Assembly: GCF_000428725.1 (NCBI RefSeq)
Contig: NZ_AUAM01000010.1
Location: 1 to 64,000 of the forward strand
Direction of reading: 5' to 3'
DNA from: Psychromonas aquimarina ATCC BAA-1526
GTDB taxonomy: Bacteria > Pseudomonadota > Gammaproteobacteria > Enterobacterales > Psychromonadaceae
DNA: 64,000 nucleotides
Shown here: piece after piece, positions 35,701 to 43,828 of the stretch
How positions within the stretch are numbered: the first letter of the stretch is position 1
How the letters are laid out: every line of letters begins with the position of its first letter
Position numbers and translations under genes: made by a program
Notes under the pieces: model-generated
Database searches by the model: none
Told to the model about the DNA's origin: nothing
The model's input: only the letters and a program-made list of their open reading frames with translations

Positions 35701-37739
35701 AAACGAAATAACATGCTCGGCATCTGCACAGCCTGATCTACCGTCAGCAGTTCAAAATCATCATGCAGTGGTTGAATTAATCCCGCAGAAACAGCAGGTA
35801 GAAGCGAGCCGGCGACCTTAGCCCGTGGTAATTGAGCCACGTTACTTAGAATAGCTAAATCAAATAGACTGCCGATACAACCCGCCAGCTGTAACAGTTT
35901 CACACTTTGCCGCGGCAGGTTATTAATATTGCTCTGGAGCATATCAATAACATTATCAGCACAGGGCAGTACTTCAATCGCTTTACGGTTCCAGCTCCAT
36001 GATCTCAGCTCGTAGTCAAAGAAAATATGCCGATCGTTATACAGAGTATTAAACATGGTTTTGAAAAACAGCGGATTACCACGGGTTTTCTCAAACAGTA
36101 AGTGGTTTAACCGGCCTGCATCATCTCGAGATAACGGCAGCGTATCTTGTACTAGCAGGGCAAGAACAGAAGCATCCAGCTCAGCTAACTCAAGCGAGAC
36201 AATGTTTTGAGTTGCGGCCTGCAGTACAGGCATTGAAAGTAATAAAGGATGGCTGCTCGGCACTTCATTGCTGCGGTAAGCTGAAATAATAAATAGTGAT
36301 TTCTGTTCAATATACGGCGCTAAAGCTTCAAGCAGAGAAAGACTTGCGGCGTCAACCCACTGCAGATCATCCATAAATATTAATAGAGGATAACGGCTGT
36401 CTCCCAAACTCGATAACAGATTAAGAAAAGCAGTATTAAAACGTATGGACTGCTCTTCCGTGCTAAGTTTAGCAACAGCCGGCTGCTCTCCGATAAGCAG
36501 CTGCAGTTCAGGAATAACCTCAATTAAGATCTGCCCGTTAACGCCAATACCATTCAGTACAGTCTTTTTCCAGCCTGCTATTTTCTCGTCACTTTCCTCC
36601 ATTATCTGTTTAAACAAGGCAGACAAAGCTTGAATGAAAGCAGAATAAGGCTGATGACGCAGAAACTGATCAAATTTACCGGCTGCAATATAACCGCCTT
36701 CGGCTATCACAGCAGTGTAAAGCTCCTTAATTAAAGATGTTTTACCCGTACCTGAGCGGCCCGCAATAAAAGCAAAATGACCATTACCGTTGCTTACCTT
36801 AGTAAAAGTATCCAGCAGCTTGTTAGTTTCTGCGCTGCGGCCATAGAGTTTTTCAGGAATAATAAAGCGATCATGCAGATCATCAGCAGCCAGCGGGAAG
36901 GCTTCTATCTGCCTGCTTAATTTATATTGTTTCAGACATTTACTAAGATCAGAGTGTAATCCCTGCGCACTTTGATAACGTTCAGCTGCATCTTTGCTCA
37001 TTAACTTTGCAACAATATCCGATAAAACTTGCGGAACAGCAGGATCAAACTCGCAGAGGGGCTGGGGATGCAGCGCAATATGGCTGTGAATTAATTCATT
37101 TGAATCATTCACAGTAAAAGGCAGTTTTTTGCCCAGCAGCTCATAAAGCACCACACCAAGCGAATAAAAGTCAGTACGGTAGTCAAGCCCGCGGTTCATT
37201 CTGCCTGTTTGTTCAGGCGACATATAAGCGAGACTGCCTTCAATAAAATTTGGTTTGATCATCGCCCTTGCGCTGTGGGGAAACTCTAAAGCACAGCCAA
37301 AATCAATAATTGTCACTTCTTCGCTTTCAGGATTAATAATGATGTTATTAGGAGAGAGATCCCGATGACAAAATGACTGGCGATGAATATCAGCAACTAT
37401 CTCTGTAACACTTATGCTGATTTTAAGAGCGGTTAACAGGTCGATGCGGGACAGTTTTTCATATTCTTTCAGCGAAATACCATCTGCCCTTTTCGTTATC
37501 AGAGCTGCAGAATTATTTGTATCAATAAATGCTAAAGCGCTTTGAATTCCTTTTCCTTCAATAGCACTTAATATCTCATACTCACGACTTAAGCATGCGG
37601 CCTGACGCGAACTTGGGAACTCTTGTGCTGAAGTTTTTATGCTGACTAGAAGATTGTCTTGATTACGTACTGCATTAAAAACAATATGCTGCTGGCTTTT
37701 ATATTTCTGCTGAATGTGTGAATAATCTTCAAGCTGCAC
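32712..37739 (-). CDS. Giant Ser/Thr kinase-ATPase-GAF-diguanylate cyclase
   Basis: The product has 1675 residues, from a GTG start supported by GGAGGA eight bases upstream. The kinase domain (about 5-270) has HRDLSPNN (H125-N131), DFG 146-148 and MSPEQTGR. The AAA/NACHT-like ATPase has its P-loop GRSGTGKT at 327-334 and FMDDLQWVDAASL as Walker B. A long helical, TPR-like region (about 700-1300) follows, then GAF (about 1340-1490), a coiled coil and GGDEF. The active site GGEEF is at 1593-1597, with I-site RNVD five residues before it, so c-di-GMP synthesis with feedback is expected. The glycine-rich nucleotide loop of the kinase N-lobe is weak. It is a cytosolic signal integrator; the input is unknown. 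Confidence 0.92.
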   Translation of the reverse strand: MQLEDYSHIQQKYKSQQHIVFNAVRNQDNLLVSIKTSAQEFPSSRQAACLSREYEILSAIEGKGIQSALAFIDTNNSAALITKRADGISLKEYEKLSRIDLLTALKISISVTEIVADIHRQSFCHRDLSPNNIIINPESEEVTIIDFGCALEFPHSARAMIKPNFIEGSLAYMSPEQTGRMNRGLDYRTDFYSLGVVLYELLGKKLPFTVNDSNELIHSHIALHPQPLCEFDPAVPQVLSDIVAKLMSKDAAERYQSAQGLHSDLSKCLKQYKLSRQIEAFPLAADDLHDRFIIPEKLYGRSAETNKLLDTFTKVSNGNGHFAFIAGRSGTGKTSLIKELYTAVIAEGGYIAAGKFDQFLRHQPYSAFIQALSALFKQIMEESDEKIAGWKKTVLNGIGVNGQILIEVIPELQLLIGEQPAVAKLSTEEQSIRFNTAFLNLLSSLGDSRYPLLIFMDDLQWVDAASLSLLEALAPYIEQKSLFIISAYRSNEVPSSHPLLLSMPVLQAATQNIVSLELAELDASVLALLVQDTLPLSRDDAGRLNHLLFEKTRGNPLFFKTMFNTLYNDRHIFFDYELRSWSWNRKAIEVLPCADNVIDMLQSNINNLPRQSVKLLQLAGCIGSLFDLAILSNVAQLPRAKVAGSLLPAVSAGLIQPLHDDFELLTVDQAVQMPSMLFRFAHDRIQQAAYDMLSKEKQANLHWIIGNLQLSHIEESGSEDKLFSAAAHLNQGDCFCPANETDKLIKLNLKAAVKAKKSAAFNVAKACLTHGAKLLGENCWQINHELAMQLHLELAEACYLTSQFEDAEKLYLIIRDNLKKDQDKLKLCNMQAKQYHHQGLYQKSVNLEYQALQLLGFDLPADQQALLQIFSQEQLKIEKLLLEKDFDVLYQQQEVTDADFILTHELLFDTFVDAYLLGNGPLLSAAAAISTRLSMEKGNCPVTSVGYVNYATVLCSSGFYREGHAVGRLAMRLADKYQNPCMKNYTYHVFSLGINHWLKPIKSSHGYWHEASKLSMESGSPYAGWVFLQLAHVLLASGSPLCKVEKQAKESLLYLTNAKLDDIAHLLKLIVLQPLKHLKGETINFNSLDDADFCSRTLLDNYQENPFFYGHCAYSILRSSLLARDIQPLPVINKWLPVIEATVQAQIIQIDASLYAVLHLTAAYSTLDEQTKIEYKAAIDFHLHRFAQWAELCPENFYHKYLLIKAEVAGIEKESLSAIELYEQARELALGSGFLLDAGLIDELTALFWSKLDKPHLMKFRMERAMAVYQRWGASGKMKWLKEQYPDYFQSAPAIADSQAAVSSSIATEDFSKILDLASVIKASQAVSKHIDVDKLTVELLNLAIENVGATRGVLLLKEKQQFIVKRLVDKMDINAKDEEQDLAFNKSKYLSPAVVNYVINSGNSVVFNDDNKDQQFSRCHYLNTHKIKSICCVPIVKQKMLVGLLYLEHSQLTYAFKSDRIQLLKVIASQSAISLENARIYYELELINKNLEYLVKERTQELQQKNRELEILSITDQLTGLYNRRHVEELVSTALSGCERYGQEMSLIMLDIDHFKSVNDNFGHDVGDAVLVHIADILKQNTRNVDAVGRWGGEEFIILLQTDSRGASANAEKLRSKIHSEKVGSVGTVTASFGVTQYIRGDSITSMFKRADIALYKAKTNGRNRIEEVVNCLQ

Positions 37740-38250
37740 GTCTGATTTCCTCCATGAAATCCTAATCTCATTCTACATTACTAACTCATCAAAATATTAT
37801 GAGCAGATTGCTTTATTGTGACAAAACATGAAATATAACACTAGCTTAATCACTCTGTTTTGTAACAGGCATCGTAAAGTTATAAAAACATTGTCACCAA
37901 TCTTAGTTTTTTAAGCCTGCTCAGAGACTTAACAGATAAAAGAGGAAGCGCTGCCCCATAGATGCTTAATACATTTAGATGCCTGGTCATCACATTTAGT
38001 GATGGCAAAAAACCGCCCATATCAATAAGCTGTTTTGTCTGAGTTAAATAATAGAAACTTCAGGCCGACTTCTTATTTCAAAAAGTTAGATATATTGATG
38101 CACTTTGATGTTGAATTCGGGATTATCTTATTCATATTTGAGATATCGTTAAACAACCTAAACAGCAGCACTATTAGCATTACACCGTATTGGAAAACCC
38201 AGTGCATAACATTAAGTAGTTTGCCTATACTAAACAAAGTGCAGTAATAA
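37740..38250. other. 511-bp AT-rich intergenic region
   Basis: This lies between the divergent kinase and binding-protein genes. It contains a short hairpin (TCATCAC/GTGATG near 37988-38003) but no T-run on either strand. Open frames near 38035-38357 on both strands have no start support or recognisable composition and were not called. Otherwise I see nothing in it. Confidence 0.4.
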
Positions 38251-39210
38251 ATGAAAATATGGATCTTTATGAATAATCGAGTTTTACCTGCTTTTATATT
38301 ATTACACCTGTGCCTTAACGCTGATGCTACTAATAATGAGCCGATCAAAATAATCACTAATAATTGGACCAGTCAAATTGTACTTTCCAATATTACCGGA
38401 AATATTTTTAAGTCAATGGGTTATAACATTAGCTACTTACCTCTCGCTGTATCGGATCAGTGGGGAGCGCTTGCTCATGGTTTTGCCGATGTTCAGATAG
38501 AGGTCTGGGAAGGTACAATGTCAGATGAGTTTAAACGTATGATTGCAAAAGGCCGCATCAGTGATCTTGGGGCTCATCAGGCAAAAACGCGCGAAGACTG
38601 GTGGTATCCCGCCTATGTTGAAGATCTTTGTCCTGGTTTGCCTGACTGGCAGGCACTAAATAAATGTGCCGCTTTATTTGCAAGACCAGGCTCCGCCGGT
38701 AAAGGCGTATATTTTGCCGGGCCGTGGGAAAAGTCAGACAAGGCCAGGATCCGAGCGCTGCAGATGGATTTTAAAGTGCAGCTCCTTAGCACAGGCAATA
38801 AGCTGTGGAAGGAATTAGATAAAGCATTTAAAAAGAAACAGCCGATTGTCTTATATAACTGGACACCTAACTGGATTAGCTCTCATTACCAAGGCCGATT
38901 TATTGAGTTTCCTGAATATTCCCCTGAATGCGAAACAGATCCAGCCTGGGGAATTAATAAGAAGTATCTGTATGACTGCAGTAATCCCCCTGGCGGCTGG
39001 CTAAGAAAAGCGGCATGGTCAGGAATGCAGGCTAAATGGAGCTGTGCATACCAGACACTGCAGAATATTAGTTTTGATAATAATCAAATCGCCGCCCTGG
39101 CCGCATTAGTCGATATTGATAAGCTTACTTATAAACAGGCCGCAGAGTATTGGCTAACGAATAATAAAGCTGTTTGGCAGCAGTGGATTGCTAAAGGCTG
39201 CACTCGATAA
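38251..39210 (+). CDS. Glycine betaine/choline-type substrate-binding protein (OpuAC/ProX-like), orphan
   Basis: The product has 319 residues; an alternative start at 38269 would still leave the signal peptide (cleavage near NADA, about residue 27). The mature protein has the OpuAC pattern: IKIITNNWTSQIVLSNITGN, ADVQIEVWEGTM, an extended REDWWYPAYVEDLCPGLPDW segment, PIVLYNWTPNWISSHY, and an aromatic-rich ligand site. Several Cys pairs are present. No ABC permease or ATPase is adjacent, so it may work with a distant transporter or as a sensor protein. Confidence 0.85.
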   Translation: MKIWIFMNNRVLPAFILLHLCLNADATNNEPIKIITNNWTSQIVLSNITGNIFKSMGYNISYLPLAVSDQWGALAHGFADVQIEVWEGTMSDEFKRMIAKGRISDLGAHQAKTREDWWYPAYVEDLCPGLPDWQALNKCAALFARPGSAGKGVYFAGPWEKSDKARIRALQMDFKVQLLSTGNKLWKELDKAFKKKQPIVLYNWTPNWISSHYQGRFIEFPEYSPECETDPAWGINKKYLYDCSNPPGGWLRKAAWSGMQAKWSCAYQTLQNISFDNNQIAALAALVDIDKLTYKQAAEYWLTNNKAVWQQWIAKGCTR

Positions 39211-39239
39211 GTTAAGATCTAAAATGCAGCTGAAATCAA

Positions 39240-39285
39240 AATACGTACAACAACGGCGCGCGGCACCTATCCTTATTTGTTAGAG
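39240..39285 (-). repeat. Partial integron attC-like site at the end of the DUF1993 gene
   Basis: The plus strand reads CTATCCTTATTTGTTAGAG ending at 39285. The same 16-base arm (CTATCCTTATT-GTTA) forms the right half of the complete site at 47609-47670. The TAA stop of the DUF1993 frame lies inside the GTTAGAG box, as at the other sites. The left arm is short and imperfect (GTACAACAACG), so the site looks eroded. Confidence 0.5.
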
Positions 39286-39624
39286 CTGTTTCACCAAGCT
39301 GAAACCCGAAGGATATGAATGAATTCCATCGTAGTCTCCTTTACTTAGCGCCACACCATTCGTTTTTGCTATCGCATAAACCATGCTTATGTGAAACAAG
39401 AAATTGGGCAATATATATTGGTAAATGTACTGTGACTGGCACAACTCGACATCTGAAGTGCCTGCTTTATCCTTGATGAGTTTTTCATCACCAAACTCTT
39501 TAACGTCCGGCATTTCATTAAGATATTTCACTGTTTCGGTAAGTTGTTTTTTTACCGCTTCTTTGCCCGTATGGTCTTCGAAAAATGAAACAACCTCTCG
39601 CACCAATTCGCCCCCTAACAGCAT
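39280..39624 (-). pseudogene. DUF1993 family protein, 5' truncated
   Basis: The 114 residues match the C-terminal two thirds of DUF1993 proteins (normally about 165-170): CQSQYIYQYILPNFLFHISM, then YAIAKTNGVALSKGDYDG. The N-terminal helices are missing and a TAG lies four codons before the first ATG, so the gene is cut at its 5' end. Its stop codon falls within an attC-like box, suggesting it was a gene cassette. Function of the family is unknown. Confidence 0.65.
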
Positions 39625-39791
39625 TTTAAACTGCTAAATTTGTGAAGAACAAACTCTCCACTTGAGAATTATTGTTAAGAGGCTTACTCAACAACAATAA
39701 CTCCTTATACAAAATGCCTCACGAACTTCGTATTTGTCTGCTGCATAAATTTATTACCTTTCTCTGGTAATAGCAGCACAAAGCATGCAAA

Positions 39792-39806
39792 CTATTATCA
39801 TTATCA
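39792..39806. promoter_or_regulatory. Candidate Fur box upstream of the SDR-like gene
   Basis: CTATTATCATTATCA matches 12 of 15 positions of the Fur core TGATAATCATTATCA (by eye), and lies about 20 bp before the ATG at 39825, where binding would block transcription. Confidence 0.45.
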
Positions 39807-39824
39807 ATTAAAAAAGAGGTGTAT

Positions 39825-40457
39825 ATGAAAACTATCGCAATATGGGGAGCAGCAGGCAGTTTAGGGGCGGCAATGGTTGAATACTTTCATAAGCAAAACT
39901 TCACTGTAATTGGAATAGCCAGAAACCCGGCAAAAAATCCACGCCTGGTTGAGCTGGGAATTAAAACAATTACTTGTGACGCCACAAATCAAACACAGGT
40001 TAAAACAGCTGTTGACGCCATACCTGCAGATGCATGGGTTGTTTCTACTATGGGAAATTTCCAAGCTGATGTTTACGTCGATTACATTGGCCACAGGTAT
40101 TTAATCAACTCACTAGAAAAAAGAAATATTAGCCGGTTTCTAATGATAACCTCATTAGGCTGCGGGGATTCATGGCAATATTTATCAGAGCGTTCAAAAA
40201 GCGGCTTTGGTGCAGCGGTTAGAGAAAAATCGTTAGCTGAATCCTGGCTTCAAAGCAGTCGTCTCGATTTTACTATCTTACGGCCCGGCGGTTTAAAAGA
40301 CGGCAGTGCTACTGGAAAGGGAAAGCTTTCACAAAATGTAGAAGAGCACGGATTAATTAATAGAAGTGAAGTGGCAAGGCTGACCCACCAGCTCCTAAAC
40401 AGCAGCGAAAGCATCGGACAAGTCTACCAATGTGTAGATCCGACTTTACGCTATTGA
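39825..40457 (+). CDS. NAD(P)-binding atypical short-chain dehydrogenase/epimerase-like protein
   Basis: The start at 39825 (MKTIAIWGAAGSLG) is chosen after AAAAGAGG; the frame also opens at a GTG six bases earlier. The product has 210 residues. The Rossmann motif GAAGSLG is at about 8-14, RNPAKN after strand 2, CDATNQTQV, and ILRPGGLKDG. It belongs to the NAD(P)H-binding (NmrA/SDR_a5-like) group, which often lacks a Tyr-x3-Lys active site. It is the only plus-strand intact gene between 39.2 and 52.7 kb. Possible iron control via the upstream Fur-like box. Confidence 0.8.
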   Translation: MKTIAIWGAAGSLGAAMVEYFHKQNFTVIGIARNPAKNPRLVELGIKTITCDATNQTQVKTAVDAIPADAWVVSTMGNFQADVYVDYIGHRYLINSLEKRNISRFLMITSLGCGDSWQYLSERSKSGFGAAVREKSLAESWLQSSRLDFTILRPGGLKDGSATGKGKLSQNVEEHGLINRSEVARLTHQLLNSSESIGQVYQCVDPTLRY

Positions 40458-40686
40458 TTTGATAAATGTCTAAATAATTTAGGAATTTCAGTATAGCTTA
40501 ATCACTTTCAATATTTTTCAATAATTTTAAGATGCTTCAGCAAATTCCTTACGTTACGGCACAACACCATACTCTCTTTGGATCTTATGATATGTGCCGT
40601 TAAGAAACAGTTGTTTAATTCCCGGTTAAAATCTTTTATTTTTTCCTTATAGTCAGCAGCAGGAACTTAACCCAACTTTTTTTGTT

Positions 40687-40716
40687 GTAACAAAAAAACC
40701 ACGGTTGTGGGCTTTT
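40687..40716 (-). terminator. Probable terminator of the 40735-41226 gene
   Basis: On the minus strand, AAAAAGCCCAC / GTGGTTTTTTT pairs around a short loop and ends in a T-run. The spacer 40458-40686 is AT rich with nothing else seen. Confidence 0.6.
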
Positions 40717-40734
40717 TACTTAACACTCAGCTCA

Positions 40735-41226
40735 TTAGTGAGTAAGTTGCTCCTGTTTTTGTTGTTTCTTCTTTTCCCATGTTTTTATCCCCATTTTTTC
40801 TCCAGAGCGAAACGCAAGATAGGCTATTCCAAAAGATAAAATAACAGCACCGAACATTACTGTATAGAGCCCCCAAGAATGAGGGATTTCATTGAGAAGG
40901 GAGGGATAGAAAAGAAACATCAACACGCCAAATACAAAGAAACTCACAGCTCCCCATAGCAGTATCGCAAGCCACCTATCCTTGGAGGCAATCATTTCTC
41001 CACTTTTCCCACCATAAAGAGCCCCTACCACCATTGCCGGCAAGATTGTTGAAATAAAGCCAGAGCTAGGCAGCTCTTTATCAAGCAAGTATTCTGCAAG
41101 GTAGATTAGTAATCCGGCACAAACCGATGCAGCACAAAGCCAAAACACAATAGCAAAAACTGAAGGAGCCTCTTTTAGCGTACTTACTTCTTGGTTAGAA
41201 TCTGGTGACTCGTGAATAATATCCAT
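40735..41226 (-). CDS. Four-TM membrane protein, resembles ABZJ_00895 family
   Basis: The product has 163 residues. Four hydrophobic segments (about 22-44, 55-72, 83-107, 118-140), a GALYGGKSGEM loop between 2 and 3, and a Lys/Gln-rich C-terminal tail. The layout recalls small ABZJ_00895-type membrane proteins, often found in integron cassettes and genomic islands; this is from memory and not verified. Function unknown. Confidence 0.6.
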   Translation of the reverse strand: MDIIHESPDSNQEVSTLKEAPSVFAIVFWLCAASVCAGLLIYLAEYLLDKELPSSGFISTILPAMVVGALYGGKSGEMIASKDRWLAILLWGAVSFFVFGVLMFLFYPSLLNEIPHSWGLYTVMFGAVILSFGIAYLAFRSGEKMGIKTWEKKKQQKQEQLTH

Positions 41227-41309
41227 AATAACTTCCTTATAAAATTTAAATAGAACTGTAGAATTACGTCATTTTCAGAAAAAACACCCTTTTGCTAAAA
41301 TAACGCTAG

Positions 41310-41404
41310 TTAAGTAAAGGCAGGGCCCCATGCGTTGAATTGTTTAAAATCATTCACTTATGATTTAATAATGATTAGATGTTCTCAATTTTGTTTTAAC
41401 TTTA
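41310..41404. repeat. Imperfect inverted repeat, copy A (downstream of the 41402-41986 gene)
   Basis: TTGAATTGTTTAAAATCAT and ATGATTTAATAATGATTAGA form the core of a fold, with AGTTAA ends. It aligns over about 75 bp with the sequence after the next gene (42068-42158). The stop codon of the neighbouring gene touches its right end. Confidence 0.55.
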
Positions 41405-41986
41405 TTGAATTTCCTCAGGCGAATAGAATGATAATTCATTATTTTTTACAAAAATAAATTCATCAATTCCAGCTTCTGAAGGAACCACAATTACATGGCC
41501 ATCTGCCACCAACTCTGCAACAGAGTTATCACTAGGGGGTATGGATAGAAGCGAAAAGGATGGCGTACTAAATCGAGAAAAATCAGAACGCAGCGCATAA
41601 ACCGTACTATCTTCATTAGCAATATCTAAAACAACGATTAACGCTTCCTCTATTTCATTGTTATTCTGGCTTTTTGCCCAATACTGTTTTTCATTTACAC
41701 TATTTGGCACATGAAATTCACCTCTATATTGAACAATAGTTGCTTCATCTAATAACCCATCTCCATTAAAATCTCCTTTAATAAAATGTGTTGGGATAAA
41801 CTTTAAAGGTGAAAGTTTATCTTGTAACCTGTCTCTCTCATATTCGCCTGAATTTATACTACAGCCCACAATGGCCAATAATAAAAATATATATAGATGT
41901 TTGATTGGCCCACACTTAACGAGAGTTGATTTAAGATAAGGTGCAGGACAATTAAATCTACTTAAAAAGACCGATTTACAGCCCAT
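41402..41986 (-). CDS. Putative lipoprotein with an Asp-rich calcium-type loop
   Basis: The product has 194 residues. A hydrophobic stretch ends in AIVGC at about residue 42, so the true start is probably internal and the annotated N-terminus too long, but no better start codon is visible in frame. GDFNGDGLLDEA (about 71-82) is a dockerin/EF-hand-like Asp loop, as seen in FG-GAP-type surface proteins. Not otherwise recognised. Possibly a cassette gene. Confidence 0.55.
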   Translation of the reverse strand: MGCKSVFLSRFNCPAPYLKSTLVKCGPIKHLYIFLLLAIVGCSINSGEYERDRLQDKLSPLKFIPTHFIKGDFNGDGLLDEATIVQYRGEFHVPNSVNEKQYWAKSQNNNEIEEALIVVLDIANEDSTVYALRSDFSRFSTPSFSLLSIPPSDNSVAELVADGHVIVVPSEAGIDEFIFVKNNELSFYSPEEIQ

Positions 41987-42067
41987 TTGCTTTACTTATG
42001 AAATCCATTTTCATTCCCCATGAAACTGTTGCCACGCATGTTTTATAATGTTGTTTTCGTTCTTTTA

Positions 42068-42158
42068 GTAAAAAAGATGGGACATCCATATATTGAATTA
42101 CTTAAAATAATCTGCTTATGATTTATCAACTATTGGATGCCTTGATTTTGTTTCTAAC
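42068..42158. repeat. Imperfect inverted repeat, copy B (downstream of the 42154-42987 gene)
   Basis: It shares TTGAATTA-TTAAAATAAT, CTTATGATTTA and GATTTTGTTTCTAAC with copy A. GGCATCC and GGACATCC-like arms pair with one unpaired base, a feature shared with attC sites. The TAG stop of the gene lies inside its right arm. Confidence 0.55.
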
Positions 42159-42987
42159 TGAGGGCCTCAATTTGGGCATACTGGCTGCTCGTTATTTTCA
42201 AATTGCGAACAAATGTATCGGTGTCTTTACTTTCCTTACCCTTATCGTCCACCGAAACGTTAACGGTTGTTAACGATAAATAATTGCTGTTGTCACAGCA
42301 ATTGCAGCGATTAATTTCAATTACAGTACTTGCCAGGCTAGAGTCGCCGGCTATTTCCAAACCTGGCACCATATCAACCAGGCCTTCTTCCAGCTTACGC
42401 TTGAAAGCCTCACCATCGTCTATTGCTTGAAAACCAGCTATAGTTTGAGCATTCTCAACCCACTTCGAGCACTGCTCGCAAAAAGGCGTAGACTCTACAT
42501 GGACATAAGCAACCAGCGCACTCCCGCCTATTACTATTAATGCCTCTATAGCCCATATGATGTAAAGAGCAAACCCTGTCGGCGTCCACCCGAAAATACT
42601 CCAGGCGCCTGTTACAGCGATTAATTCCATAGTTGGTAATAATTCATCAGGATGCACAAAGAAAAGCGTCTGGTCTGAACTAGCATAAATCCAGGCAACC
42701 CAACCGGCATATTCAGCTAACAAACCGGCAGCCAGTCCAATCAAAAAATAAAGCCCAGGTCTTCGCGCTTTGCCAATTTTGCCCCCCATACCAACCGCCA
42801 TTCCGGTAAGTCCCCCAAAACCTAGGGTGATGAAAAAATTAATATAAATGAACGGAATATAAGCAATTGCATAACCGTAAACTGTACTTAGCAGCAAAGC
42901 AGCAAATGCTCCAAAGATAATCATTAAAAGAATTGAAGTTGCAGTCGCTTTTCCTGAATGAACAAAATAGGGGGTCTCGTGTGTCAT
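42154..42987 (-). CDS. Four-TM membrane protein with C-terminal Cys-pair domain
   Basis: The product has 277 residues. TMs lie at about 16-40, 46-68, 78-98 and 133-160, with Gly-rich loops (GFGGLTGMAVGMGGKIG). The cytosolic C-terminal domain has FCEQCSKW and, 60 residues later, RCNCCDNS, a possible zinc ribbon. Not recognised. Same strand as the neighbouring cassette-like genes. Confidence 0.6.
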   Translation of the reverse strand: MTHETPYFVHSGKATATSILLMIIFGAFAALLLSTVYGYAIAYIPFIYINFFITLGFGGLTGMAVGMGGKIGKARRPGLYFLIGLAAGLLAEYAGWVAWIYASSDQTLFFVHPDELLPTMELIAVTGAWSIFGWTPTGFALYIIWAIEALIVIGGSALVAYVHVESTPFCEQCSKWVENAQTIAGFQAIDDGEAFKRKLEEGLVDMVPGLEIAGDSSLASTVIEINRCNCCDNSNYLSLTTVNVSVDDKGKESKDTDTFVRNLKITSSQYAQIEALS

Positions 42988-43274
42988 CGTTGTTCCTTAA
43001 CTATAAAAATATCGAATTGTATTCGACAGAAAACTTCCATATTCCCGCAGGAAAAAACCTATCAACAATATGTAAAAAAAATGCACCTTACATTTTTTTG
43101 TGACCTTTATCAAATGTTTATATTTTATGTATCGGATTTATCTATAGCAGAAAGGCGGGTTAGCACTGTATATATGGCGGAAACACGGCATGCAGCAAAA
43201 GCAGGAAAGATTGAGGATTAGGTTTTGTGTGTTTTATGGAATGGTTAAACGCTCGCCATCAAGACCGGGAGAAC

Positions 43275-43403
43275 AGTAATGGGGATTTTCCCTGGTTGAC
43301 GTAAACCTTCATCAAAGCAAACGTAACGACACTTTTTTTAAAACTGAATACGAGAATGTGCCGATGCGCTTAAAGCGTGGATGCCGTTACCAGAGCTCGC
43401 TTA
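43275..43403 (+). pseudogene. Remnant of the phage protein at 52724-52981 (C-terminal part)
   Basis: The sequence matches the last 40 or so codons of the intact paralogue (FSLVDV, GKRNDTFFKTEYE). A 2-base insertion (GAATACGAGAATGTG against GAATACGAATGTG) shifts the frame, and the 5' part is missing. Confidence 0.75.
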
Positions 43404-43414
43404 AGCAGAATAAA

Positions 43415-43656
43415 ATGACAGTAACTATAGATACAACGGATGAATTCGGCCTAGAACGCCTTTTAATGTAAATGAGATCAGTAAATTACAGGGCGTTGGA
43501 GGTACCTACTTCAGCCGAAAAATAATAGCAAACACCAACTTTTTAGGGATAGCCCCGCCGGTTCGCCTTTACGGTAACGGCTCACCCAAATACCAGTTAA
43601 AAGATGTGTTGAAGTTTATTGAAAGCAGGAAAGAGCCAGCCGCACCAGCAGGTTAG
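43415..43656 (+). pseudogene. Frameshifted copy of the AlpA/Xis-like gene
   Basis: It starts MTVTIDTTDEFGLERL like the intact gene at 52992. One base is missing in the following codons (GCCTTTTAATG against GCCTTATTAACG), which destroys the frame. The 3' part still encodes the conserved PPVRLYGNG region when read in the restored frame. Confidence 0.8.
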
Positions 43657-43828
43657 GACTATCAGGGATCAAAACCTTCTCTTTTACTCTAAAAGGCAAA
43701 ACATAAGACTTGATCCTAACAGCTTCTGGCTGTTCAGATCTTATTTTCGCTTACCAGCAATCCATTACGTTCAACAAAACTGACGACCCAGTGGCTAATA
43801 TATGCGCCAATGTGTTGAGTTCGGATTG

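Larger units (their letters stand above)
43272..43710 (+). repeat. Degenerate duplicate of the prophage segment at 52850-53290
   Basis: About 440 bp align with 52850-53290, from ATTTTCCCTGGTTGACGTA to AAAGGCAAAAC. Scattered substitutions and small indels show that it is an older, decayed copy. Confidence 0.85.

Noticed and set aside
38035-38357. Open frames on both strands in the 37.7-38.25 kb spacer
   Set aside because: AT-rich, hydrophobic low-information sequences without ribosome sites; they are antisense of each other.
42958-43221. 87-codon plus-strand frame
   Set aside because: Overlaps the start of the divergent membrane-protein gene and has no folded-protein character except a short tail, MAETRHAAKAGKIED, too short to judge.
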